Source: JAADHY01 sp964428935 (GTDB taxonomy: Bacteria > Planctomycetota > Planctomycetia > Planctomycetales > Planctomycetaceae). Taken from it: a stretch of 5,606 nt of DNA. How positions within the stretch are numbered: position 1 is the stretch's first letter; each line of letters begins with the position of its first letter. A program made the translations under genes and the position numbers. Below are positions 1 to 5,571 of the stretch, piece after piece. The stretch is taken from positions 1 to 5,606 of the forward strand of contig CAYSAG010000329.1 of the NCBI GenBank assembly GCA_964428935.1, in the 5' to 3' direction. The notes below the pieces were generated by a model, which saw only the letters and a program-made list of their open reading frames with translations, did no database searches and was not told where the DNA came from.

Positions 1-737
1 GGGGTGGGGGGTAGGGAGACCCGCCGACCCTGAAGCCACTGGGAACAGTGGTGGACCTCCAAGCTATTGGGCACTGATGACACAATGACGTCTCTCATAT
101 AAAAGGCATGCCGGTCCGCTCCCAACCGCCGCATGGAATGCTACAGGTCGGACGCCAATTGCCGTAAGCTGCTTACGAGCAGGTCAGCTTCGCCGCGAAC
201 GAGCAGCTGGCGGAACGCGTGCTCGGCAATCTGAACCGCCCTCCGAGTCACGGCAATCTCCTCTTCGTCTTTGACCGCTCGCACCTGCGGCACCAACCCC
301 GGCAGCGGCTGCAACCGCTGTCTCGACACGTGCTGGGTCAGCTTTTCGTAACGAGCCACCGACAGGACCGTGGGGTCAAACCCCAGCCGCTTGGCTTTTC
401 GACGCCGCAGCTGAGCGGCCACCTCTTTCTCGTCTTCGGCCGGACGACTCGGGTCGGGGCTGTCGGTCAGCACGACTTCCGCGCCGGGACACTGCTCCGG
501 CAGCACGTCTTGGAACATTCGGCGAGTCGTGACGACGGCCCAGTCGTCGCCGAACAGCAGCGTCTGGCACCCTTCCGTCGCTCCACACAGGTAACGCACG
601 TCTGCGGGCGAGGTGGCCAAGAACGCGTCGACGGGTTTCTGCTTTCGAGCCTCACGCAGAACGGCTCGTCGTCGTGCCGCGTAGCGTCGGGCGTGGCTTT
701 GAGCGTCACGGGCCGAAGTGCGCGTCGCGTGGGTCAT
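1..737 (-). pseudogene. M24-family Xaa-Pro peptidase (creatinase/prolidase type), interrupted by an in-frame stop and cut by the window edge
   Basis: The intact part encodes 198 residues from an ATG at 737, then TAG at 143-141. Residues 36-56 (VDAFLATSPADVRYLCGATEG) and 152-175 (VRAVKDEEEIAVTRRAVQIA and onward) match the creatinase N-terminal domain and the linker into the M24 'pita-bread' catalytic domain. M24 peptidases of this type are usually about 350-400 residues and carry the metal ligands (Asp, Asp, His, Glu, Glu) in the C-terminal half, so the product as read would have no active site. Beyond the stop the same frame stays open to position 1 and reads HSMRRLGADRHAF, then VIVSSVPNS and VHH. 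This resembles the usual M24 pattern 'ELEH.MRRLGA..PAF..IVASGPNS..PHH'. The TAG sits where Glu is expected (GAG to TAG is one change). The stretch after the stop looks partly scrambled, which supports decay rather than a single sequencing error. Start choice: GGAGG lies 9 bases before the ATG at 737; the frame is open further upstream to 908, but that part is Arg-rich and has no family resemblance. Family call firm; pseudogene status likely. Confidence 0.72.
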
Positions 738-746
738 GAAAGTTCG

Positions 747-751
747 CCTCC
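747..751 (-). promoter_or_regulatory. Shine-Dalgarno sequence deciding the start of the M24 gene
   Basis: On the minus strand GGAGG lies 9 bases upstream of the ATG at 737. It favours this start over the in-frame ATG at 908, which would add 57 low-complexity, Arg/Ala/Pro-rich residues absent from the family. Confidence 0.55.
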
Positions 752-911
752 AGGTTGTCGTTGCAGCCGCGACGCGCCGGCCGGCGGTGTGCTCGTCGAG
801 ACACGGCAGCGAACGCGGTGGAAGGCGCGGTTCGTCGTCGACGTCGCACCACAAAGCGGGCTCCGGAGCGGCGTCTGCCGCGGCTGGCAAACGGTCCATT
901 CCCCACAAACT

Positions 912-938
912 TTGACAGCCTTCCGCGCGGACTGTAAT
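912..938 (+). promoter_or_regulatory. Sigma70-like promoter for the hydroxyproline operon
   Basis: A perfect -35 TTGACA (912-917) is followed after 15 bases by TGTAAT (933-938), 5 of 6 matches to the -10 consensus. An alternative -10 TAATTT (935-940) has the usual 17-base spacing but only 3 of 6 matches. Transcription would start near 945, giving a leader of roughly 75 bases. The short spacer is slightly unusual and could mean that an activator is needed. Planctomycete promoters are poorly characterised, so the consensus is borrowed from other bacteria. Confidence 0.5.
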
Positions 939-960
939 TTGCCTCAGTCAGACCTGTCAA
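912..960. promoter_or_regulatory. Nested inverted repeat over the promoter, candidate operator
   Basis: TTGACAG (912-918) is repeated in inverted orientation as CTGTCAA (954-960), a perfect 7-base match with half-site starts about 42 bases apart, close to four helical turns. Nested inside, almost concentric, are GACTG (930-934) and CAGTC (945-949). The outer left arm is the -35 element and the inner arms flank the -10, so a dimeric or looping regulator bound here would control the operon directly. No regulator gene is in the window. The half-sites are short and could arise by chance. Confidence 0.3.
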
Positions 961-1001
961 CGAACGCCAAGACACCAGCGGCGTGGGGAAGCAAGAGCAA
1001 C

Positions 1002-1019
1002 GACAGCAAGGAGCCTGTC
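1002..1019 (+). promoter_or_regulatory. Ribosome-binding site presented in a hairpin loop
   Basis: AAGGAG (1008-1013) lies 7 bases before the ATG at 1021 and is a strong Shine-Dalgarno sequence. It is flanked by GACAG (1002-1006) and CTGTC (1015-1019), which can form a 5-base-pair stem with AAGGAG inside the 8-base loop. Such a loop could expose the site to the ribosome, or a protein or alternative pairing could mask it. The Shine-Dalgarno is secure; a role for the hairpin is inference. Confidence 0.55.
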
Positions 1020-1020
1020 C

Positions 1021-1923
1021 ATGAAGGTGGATTGGAAAGGCATTTTCCCGGCAGCCACGACCCACTTCCACAACGACGAGTCGCTGGACTTGTCCGGCAC
1101 GCTGCAGCACCTGGACGCGCTGATTGAAGCGGGTGTGGACGGGGTCATTCTGTTGGGGACGGTCGGCGAGAACACGTCGCTGGAGTACGACGAGAAGTTG
1201 GAACTGTTGAAGGCGACGGTCGAGCACGTCGGGGGACGAGTGCCGGTGCTGACCGGTGTCGCGGAGTGTTCGACCCGACTCGCGTGCCGGTTCGCGGCGG
1301 ACGCCGAGAAGGCCGGCGTCGACGGACTCATGGTCCTTCCCGCCTTGGTCTACAAGGCCGACCGGCAAGAAACGCTCGCTCACTTTCGGGCTGTCGCCCA
1401 CTCCACCAGCCTGCCCATTCTGTGCTACAACAACCCCGTGGCTTACCAAGTGGACCTCACGCCTGACATGTTCGCCGAACTGGCGGACGAGGAGAACCTG
1501 GTGGCCATTAAAGAGTCGTCGGAAAACGTTCGCCGAATTACGGACCTGAAAAACATGCTCGGTGACCGGTACGTTCTGTTTTGCGGCGTGGACGACTTGG
1601 TCTTGGAGAGCGTGCTGCTGGGAGCCGTCGGCTGGGTGTCTGGGCTGGTCAACGCGTTCCCGCGCGAAAGCAAGTTGCTGTGGAACCTGGCCACCCGCGG
1701 CCAGTGGGAGAAGGCTCTGGAAGTCTACCGCTGGTTCACGCCGCTGCTGCACCTGGACACGGAGGTCAAGCTGGTGCAGTACATTAAGCTGGCGGTCGCC
1801 GAGTGCGGGTTGGGAAGCGAAATGGTTCGGCGTCCGCGGCTGCCGGTGACGGGCGAGGAGCGAGAGCGCGTTGTGGCTTTGATTCGCGAGAAACTGGCCA
1901 CTCGCCCGACCGCCGAAGGCTGA
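1021..1923 (+). CDS. DapA-superfamily lyase/deaminase, probable 1-pyrroline-4-hydroxy-2-carboxylate deaminase
   Basis: This 300-residue protein has the length and motifs of the class I, Schiff-base-forming DapA/NanA (TIM-barrel) superfamily. The phosphate/carboxylate-binding turn GTVGEN is at 46-51, the catalytic Tyr is in YNNP (Tyr136), the Schiff-base Lys is in VAIKESS (Lys164), and the strand/loop GAVGWVSGLVN is at 201-211. True dihydrodipicolinate synthases have GTTGE and an Arg shortly after the Tyr (YNVPSRT in E. coli). Here the second Thr is Val48 and the segment YNNPVAYQVDLTP lacks that Arg, so lysine biosynthesis is unlikely. With a hydroxyproline epimerase-type and a D-amino-acid dehydrogenase-type gene next to it, the best role is cytosolic deamination of pyrroline-4-hydroxy-2-carboxylate to 2-oxoglutarate semialdehyde plus ammonia (EC 3.5.4.22, counterpart of rhizobial hypD). 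It is the first gene of the operon, with AAGGAG 7 bases before the ATG. The superfamily is certain; the substrate is inferred from context. A keto-acid or sugar-acid aldolase is the main alternative. Confidence 0.88.
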   Translation: MKVDWKGIFPAATTHFHNDESLDLSGTLQHLDALIEAGVDGVILLGTVGENTSLEYDEKLELLKATVEHVGGRVPVLTGVAECSTRLACRFAADAEKAGVDGLMVLPALVYKADRQETLAHFRAVAHSTSLPILCYNNPVAYQVDLTPDMFAELADEENLVAIKESSENVRRITDLKNMLGDRYVLFCGVDDLVLESVLLGAVGWVSGLVNAFPRESKLLWNLATRGQWEKALEVYRWFTPLLHLDTEVKLVQYIKLAVAECGLGSEMVRRPRLPVTGEERERVVALIREKLATRPTAEG

Positions 1924-1991
1924 CCCCGCGCCAGTTCTGCACTCTCCAACGCAGTGACCCGCAATTGCTCGGACGAAGCACCAGTCGCTTT

Positions 1992-2008
1992 CGCGTCTGA
2001 CGGACGCG
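1992..2008 (+). promoter_or_regulatory. GC-rich intercistronic hairpin upstream of the epimerase gene
   Basis: CGCGTC (1992-1997) and GACGCG (2003-2008) form a perfect 6-base-pair stem with the 5-base loop TGACG. It lies in the 109-base gap between the first two operon genes, just upstream of the ribosome-binding site at 2021-2028. There is no U-tract, so it is not an intrinsic terminator. An RNA-processing or stability element that adjusts relative expression is plausible. No separate promoter for the second gene is evident in the gap. Confidence 0.35.
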
Positions 2009-2032
2009 TGAGCGGGCCGAGGGGGTGAGACC

Positions 2033-2989
2033 GTGAGCACCAACGGGTTGAGTGACCGCATTCGTGTCGTCGATTCCCACACGGCCGGTGAGCCGACTCG
2101 TGTGGTCGTTGAGGGCGGGCCGGACCTGGGCAGCGGCTCGTTGGCCGAGCGGCGGGAGGTCTTTCGCACACGCTTCGACCACTTTCGGTCGGCGGTCAAC
2201 AACGAGCCACGCGGGTCGGACGTCCTGGTCGGGGCGTTGTTGTGCGAGCCGGTGGACCGGTCGTGTGTGGCCGGCGTCATTTTTTTCAACAACGTCGGCT
2301 ACTTGAACATGTGCGGTCACGGAACCATTGGCGTGGCCGTCACTTTGGCTTACCTGGGACGCATTGGACCGGGCCGTCACCGTCTGGAAACGCCGGTCGG
2401 CGTGGTCTCGTTCGAGTACCACGGAGGGCACCGGGTGACGATCGAGAACGTGCCCAGCTACCGGCTGGCCAAGGACGTCGTGGTCGAGCTCGACGGGGGA
2501 GAAACGGTCACCGGCGACGTGGCTTGGGGCGGCAATTGGTTTTTTCTGGTCGAAGAGCACGGGCTGGAGCTGTCGTTGGCGAACGTCGAGCGGCTGACGG
2601 AGTTCACTTGGCGGATTCGGCAAGGGCTGAGGCGTCGGGGAGTTACCGGCGCCGACGGCCAGGAAATCGACCACATTGAACTGTTCGGACCGCCCCGCTC
2701 GCCCAACGCCGACGCCCGCAACTTCGTGCTGTGTCCGGGCAAAGCTTACGACCGGTCTCCGTGTGGCACCGGCACCAGCGCCAAGATTGCGTGTCTGATT
2801 GCCGACGGCAAGCTTCAGCCCGGACAGGTTTGGCGTCAGGAAAGCATTGTGGGAACCGTGTTCGAGGCGACTGGCCACGTGGTCGGCCAGCGGGTCGTTC
2901 CTCGAATTACCGGTGAGGCGTACATTACGGCCGAGGCGACGTTGATTCTGGAACCAGACGACCCATTTCGGACGGGAATTCGGCCATGA
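2033..2989 (+). CDS. Proline racemase-family enzyme, probable 4-hydroxyproline 2-epimerase
   Basis: The protein has 318 residues, typical for the cofactor-independent proline racemase family. Near the N-terminus is the family signature VDSHTAGEPTRVV (13-25). The first catalytic Cys is in MCGHGTIG (Cys94), and the second is in DRSPCGTGTSAK (Cys244), preceded by Asp240. Having Cys at both positions marks a racemase/epimerase. Trans-3-hydroxyproline dehydratases of the same family have Thr at the second position. The expected reaction is two-base interconversion of trans-4-hydroxy-L-proline and cis-4-hydroxy-D-proline (EC 5.1.1.8) in the cytosol. Proline racemase activity cannot be excluded from motifs alone, but the flanking deaminase-type and FAD dehydrogenase-type genes favour hydroxyproline (counterpart of hypRE/lhpA). 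Start: GTG at 2033, preceded after 4 bases by GGGGGTGA (2021-2028), nearly the full anti-Shine-Dalgarno complement. The stop overlaps the next start as ATGA, implying translational coupling. Confidence 0.9.
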   Translation: MSTNGLSDRIRVVDSHTAGEPTRVVVEGGPDLGSGSLAERREVFRTRFDHFRSAVNNEPRGSDVLVGALLCEPVDRSCVAGVIFFNNVGYLNMCGHGTIGVAVTLAYLGRIGPGRHRLETPVGVVSFEYHGGHRVTIENVPSYRLAKDVVVELDGGETVTGDVAWGGNWFFLVEEHGLELSLANVERLTEFTWRIRQGLRRRGVTGADGQEIDHIELFGPPRSPNADARNFVLCPGKAYDRSPCGTGTSAKIACLIADGKLQPGQVWRQESIVGTVFEATGHVVGQRVVPRITGEAYITAEATLILEPDDPFRTGIRP

Positions 2990-4236
2990 CAAGCCGCAGG
3001 AAGGTTGTGGTGGTCGGCGGCGGAGTCATTGGAGCCGCCTGCGCTCACTACTTGTCGGAGGCGGGTTACTCCGTGACGGTCGTGGAGCAAGACCGTTTCG
3101 GCCACGGGTGCTCGTGGGCCAACTGCGGCTTCATTTGCCCCAGCCACGTGCTTCCGTTGGCCGAGCCGGGAGCGGTCGGGCAGGCGCTGAGGGGCCTGCT
3201 GCTGCCGAACTCGCCGCTGAAAATTCGCCTCCGCTTCGACTGGCGTCTTTGGGCCTGGTTCGTGCAGTTCGCCAGACGCTGCAACGAAGCGGACATGCTC
3301 GAAGCGGGCCGAGCGTGTCAGGCGCTGCTGCGGTCGTCCATGAGCTTGTACGAGCAGCTCATGGACTCGGGCGATTTCGACTGTCAGTGGCAGAAGCGAG
3401 GGCTGTTGTTTGTGTACCGGTCGCGCGAGCGGTTCGAGCAGTACGCCGAGACCGACCGGCTGCTCCGCGAGCAGTTCAACGAGCCGGCCGTCCGTCACGA
3501 CGGCGACGCGGTGCGCGAAGTCGAGCCGGCGCTGAAGCCCGGGCTCGCCGGCGGCTGGCACTACCGAGACGACGCTCACCTGCGGCCGGACGAACTGATG
3601 AATTCGTGGCGACGGGTGTTGGAGCGGCGCGGGGTGGAGGTGGTCGAGCGGTGTTCGGTCACCGGTTTTGCCGGCACCGGCTCGGTGGCGCAAGCGGCTC
3701 AAACAGACCAAGGCGAACTGCCGGCCGACGTGTTCGTGCTGGCCACAGGAGCGTGGACGCCCCGGTTCGCTCGGCAACTCGGCTGTCGAATTCCCATTCA
3801 GCCAGGAAAGGGCTACTCGCTGACGACCACGTCGCCGGAGCCGGCTCCCCAGGTGCCGCTGATTTTTCCTGAGTGGAAAGTTGCGGTCACGCCGCTTCGG
3901 TCGGCGTACCGGTTGGGCTCGACCATGGAGTTCGCCGGTTACGACAGTAGCCTGCCGCCCAAGCGTCTGAAGTTGCTTCGGCGAGCGGCCGAACAGTTCC
4001 TGCAGGCGCCCTACGGCGAGCAGGAGTTGGACCGGTGGTACGGCTGGCGACCCATGACCTACGACGGCCTGCCGGTCATTGACCGGAGTCCGCGGTTCGA
4101 GAACGTCTGGGTCGCCGCCGGACACAACATGCTCGGCATGTCCATGGCCCCAGCGACGGGCAAACTGTTGGCCGAGCTCATTGACGGCCGACCGCCTCAC
4201 GTGGACCCAACTCCGTACGCTCTCACGCGTTTCTGA
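2986..4236 (+). CDS. DadA-like FAD-dependent D-amino-acid dehydrogenase, probable cis-4-hydroxy-D-proline dehydrogenase
   Basis: This 416-residue protein of the DAO/DadA family opens with a Rossmann dinucleotide-binding motif, VVVVGGGVIGAACAHYL (7-23), with Glu34 at the end of the second strand for the FAD ribose. It also has the second FAD motif VLATGAW (251-257) and the C-terminal signature GWRPMTYDGLPVID (353-366) plus AAGHNMLGMSMAPATGKLLAEL, where FAD and substrate are held. The segment WANCGFICPSHVLPLAEPG (44-62) matches the loop after the first FAD strand in amino-acid dehydrogenases of this group. The Trp-rich stretch WRLWAWFVQFARRCN (86-100) may help membrane association, with electrons passing to the quinone pool; this is inference. 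The expected reaction is oxidation of cis-4-hydroxy-D-proline to pyrroline-4-hydroxy-2-carboxylate (counterpart of hypO). The ATG overlaps the stop of the epimerase gene by four bases. No signal peptide is seen. A broader D-amino-acid or D-proline dehydrogenase is the alternative. Confidence 0.88.
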   Translation: MTSRRKVVVVGGGVIGAACAHYLSEAGYSVTVVEQDRFGHGCSWANCGFICPSHVLPLAEPGAVGQALRGLLLPNSPLKIRLRFDWRLWAWFVQFARRCNEADMLEAGRACQALLRSSMSLYEQLMDSGDFDCQWQKRGLLFVYRSRERFEQYAETDRLLREQFNEPAVRHDGDAVREVEPALKPGLAGGWHYRDDAHLRPDELMNSWRRVLERRGVEVVERCSVTGFAGTGSVAQAAQTDQGELPADVFVLATGAWTPRFARQLGCRIPIQPGKGYSLTTTSPEPAPQVPLIFPEWKVAVTPLRSAYRLGSTMEFAGYDSSLPPKRLKLLRRAAEQFLQAPYGEQELDRWYGWRPMTYDGLPVIDRSPRFENVWVAAGHNMLGMSMAPATGKLLAELIDGRPPHVDPTPYALTRF

Positions 4237-4262
4237 CAGCTTCGGCTGACTGACAGCTCCGG
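4233..4262. repeat. Imperfect 13-base direct repeat at the end of the operon
   Basis: CTGACAGCTTCGG (4233-4245) recurs as CTGACAGCTCCGG (4250-4262), 12 of 13 identical with a 17-base period. The first copy includes the stop codon of the FAD oxidoreductase. Both copies form parts of predicted hairpins, so the repeat may come from duplication of a structural element. Confidence 0.55.
4237..4248 (+). other. UUCG-tetraloop hairpin directly after the operon's last stop codon
   Basis: CAGC-TTCG-GCTG forms a 4-base-pair stem closed by a C(UUCG)G tetraloop, an exceptionally stable RNA loop. It begins right after the TGA at 4234-4236. It lacks a U-tract of its own and may protect the 3' end of the operon mRNA or assist the hairpin that follows. 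Confidence 0.4.
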
Positions 4263-4296
4263 ACGGACCACCGTGGATGTCCGCCGAGCTTTCTTC
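4255..4296 (+). terminator. Candidate intrinsic terminator of the hydroxyproline operon
   Basis: AGCTCCGGAC (4255-4264) can pair with GTCCG (4279-4283) and GAGCT (4286-4290), giving ten base pairs with a two-C bulge (4284-4285) and a 14-base loop. The stem is followed at once by TTTCTTC (4290-4296), a U-rich though imperfect tract. Its place 19 bases after the last stop of the operon, with a gene that looks independent further on, fits termination here. The interrupted U-tract and large loop keep confidence moderate. Confidence 0.45.
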
Positions 4297-4363
4297 GTCA
4301 GCCGGCTCGTGACAAACGTTTCCAAAAGGCAACCACGAGACCCCAGCGGTCGAAACGGTCCAA

Positions 4364-5497
4364 ATGCAGCGCCAAGACGACGAACAGCTCAGGCCTTCTC
4401 GCAGCCCCAGCGGAAAGGACGCAACCGGTGACGACCGGCCGGCCGGCTTTTTTGGTGCGGTTTCGGCCGTCGTTGCAGCCGTCTTGCTCTTGCGGTGTGC
4501 CTGTCAGGTCGGTGCGACGGAACCGCTCGGTGCACGTCTGCCGGTGGAGGCTCAGCAGGCCTGGAAGCACTACCGGCAGCAGTTCGAACAGTGGAAACGC
4601 TCGCTGAGCGGGACGGTCACTTCGGTCGGGAAAAGAACCGCACCGGTCGAGCGACTTCTCTGGGACTGGGAAATGGAGATTCTGACGCGCGACGACTGCT
4701 CGCGTGTCGTCGCGCCTCGGCAGCTCTACGTCGACCCGGACGGTTCTGTTCGCCGGAAAGGCCGAGAAGTCTACTGTCTGAACCCCGACTACGCGTTTGC
4801 ACTGACCACGTCGACTGCTGAAAACGGCCACCCGCGCTTGCGAGTTTCCCGACTCGAGCGGACTGCCACCGCAACGTCCCTGCCGTTTCGCTTGCGGATG
4901 ATTTTGGGGTGTCTCAAGTGGGCCTCGCTTGTCGACCTGCCAATGGTTGGCCTGCCCGAACTGTTCGCCGAACCGGCGTTCCGCGTCGTGTCAATCGACC
5001 GGCAAGGTGAGGAGGTCGTCGTCGAGTTCGCGTTGGACGGCAACGAAGACCGGCACTGGGGAATGACCTCCGGAAAGCTGGTGTTGGACCCGCAGCACGA
5101 CTGGTGCCTCCGTCGCGCCGAAAGCAAGGTTTTCCTCGAGGGCGGCTGGGTGGACGTCGTGCAAACGTTCGAACCGGTCAGCAGCGGCTACGGCGACCTT
5201 CTCGTTTCTCGCCACACGCGGGTCGACTACCGAGCTCCCCACTACGGAGGGTTCGAAGACTACCTGCTCAACGTCCGGCGCAACGCGACGCCGGTGAGCG
5301 ACGAAGAATTCCGCCTGTCGGCGTTTGGTCTACCCGAGCCTGCATTGGGCCGGACGAAGCGGCTCACCTTTGCAACTTGGCTGGTCGTCTGCAATGCCGC
5401 GTTGCTGGCGGTGGTTCTGACCGTGTTGTGCGTGGCTTGGCGACGCCGTCGCTGCCGCAAGCAGACGGAACCGGTGCCGCGTGAGCGGGTCGAGTGA
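4364..5497 (+). CDS. Secreted or membrane-anchored protein of unknown function with a C-terminal LPEP-TM-Arg tail
   Basis: I do not recognise a named family. The protein has 377 residues: a polar N-terminus (1-27), a hydrophobic segment at about 29-43, and a possible signal-peptidase site after VGA (49-51). A soluble domain of about 275 residues follows, rich in alternating beta-type stretches (for example EVVVEFALDG, 217-226). Then come LSAFGLPEP (318-326), a membrane segment at about 334-359, and the basic cluster RRRRCRK (360-366). The likely topology is an exported domain tethered by its C-terminus. The beta-rich exported domain might be LolA/RseB-like, but that is a weak impression. The tail recalls PEP-CTERM or sortase signals, yet 8-10 residues with three basic ones separate PEP from the membrane segment, unlike canonical PEP-CTERM. 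The ATG at 4364 is the first usable start after an in-frame TGA at 4310, with no clear Shine-Dalgarno. It lies 127 bases beyond the operon, after a candidate terminator, so it is probably a separate transcript. Codon use matches its neighbours. Confidence 0.75.
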   Translation: MQRQDDEQLRPSRSPSGKDATGDDRPAGFFGAVSAVVAAVLLLRCACQVGATEPLGARLPVEAQQAWKHYRQQFEQWKRSLSGTVTSVGKRTAPVERLLWDWEMEILTRDDCSRVVAPRQLYVDPDGSVRRKGREVYCLNPDYAFALTTSTAENGHPRLRVSRLERTATATSLPFRLRMILGCLKWASLVDLPMVGLPELFAEPAFRVVSIDRQGEEVVVEFALDGNEDRHWGMTSGKLVLDPQHDWCLRRAESKVFLEGGWVDVVQTFEPVSSGYGDLLVSRHTRVDYRAPHYGGFEDYLLNVRRNATPVSDEEFRLSAFGLPEPALGRTKRLTFATWLVVCNAALLAVVLTVLCVAWRRRRCRKQTEPVPRERVE

Positions 5498-5571
5498 GCC
5501 CGTTTTCGCCTGAACCATTGCCGTCGGCCGAGCCGGAAGAAATCATCAAAGAGACTGACGAATCCCGCTAA
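5494..5571 (+). CDS. Doubtful 25-codon ORF overlapping the stop of the preceding gene
   Basis: GTG at 5494 overlaps the upstream TGA as GTGA, the arrangement used in coupled genes. It opens a short frame, beginning (M/V)SPFSPEPLPSAEPEEIIKE and rich in Pro and Glu, that ends at TAA 5569-5571. No separate Shine-Dalgarno sequence, domain or hydrophobic segment is seen. It could also be chance, or the frame reached by a -1 shift at the end of the anchored-protein gene. One of its two Ile codons is ATC, unlike the main genes, which slightly argues against it. Confidence 0.18.
   Translation: MSPFSPEPLPSAEPEEIIKETDESR

Larger units (their letters stand above)
738..1020. other. Divergent intergenic region between the M24 pseudogene and the hydroxyproline operon
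   Basis: This 283-base stretch has no convincing gene on either strand; the short ORFs in it are Arg/Ser-rich shadows. It contains a perfect 12-base palindrome CGCCGGCCGGCG at 775-786, a plus-strand promoter with an overlapping inverted repeat at 912-960, a weak leader stem ACGCC/GGCGT (964-968 with 980-984), and the ribosome-binding site of the operon. I found no clear promoter for the minus-strand gene. The reverse-strand TTGACA at 960-955 is followed only by poor -10 candidates. Confidence 0.6.

Noticed and set aside
1..18. G-rich run resembling a G-quadruplex
   Set aside because: Only three G-runs are present, so a standard three-tier quadruplex cannot form from the visible bases, and it sits at the window edge.
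97..104. AT-rich ATATAAAA as a promoter element
   Set aside because: It lies within the decayed M24 coding tail, has no matching -35, and no gene follows on the plus strand.
141..143. TAG as a recoded (pyrrolysine or read-through) codon in the M24 gene
   Set aside because: The site normally holds Glu in a helix, no recoding element is evident, and the following sequence looks degraded. Ordinary nonsense mutation is simpler.
738..908. N-terminal extension of the M24 gene to an ATG at 908
   Set aside because: The extra 57 residues are low-complexity and unlike the family, and a good GGAGG precedes the ATG at 737.
219..1127. Plus-strand 302-codon open frame opposite the M24 gene
   Set aside because: Its sequence is Arg/Ser/His-rich without family motifs. 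It covers the divergent promoter and runs into the DapA-type gene, whereas the minus strand carries clear M24 motifs.
706..2292. Long minus-strand open frame of 528 codons opposite the DapA-type gene (and similar ones at 1784-2992 and 2836-4332)
   Set aside because: Long antisense frames are common in GC-rich DNA. They have no recognisable domains, are rich in Arg, Gln, His and Pro, and lie opposite strongly supported genes.
4364..4516. Lipobox in the signal segment of the anchored protein
   Set aside because: The cysteines at residues 45 and 47 are preceded by Arg or Cys at the key positions, not by a [LVI]-[ASTVI]-[GAS]-Cys pattern.
5317..5461. Canonical PEP-CTERM/exosortase signal
   Set aside because: PEP is followed by ALGRTKRLTF before the membrane segment. 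Canonical signals have the helix almost directly after PEP, and no exosortase is in the window.
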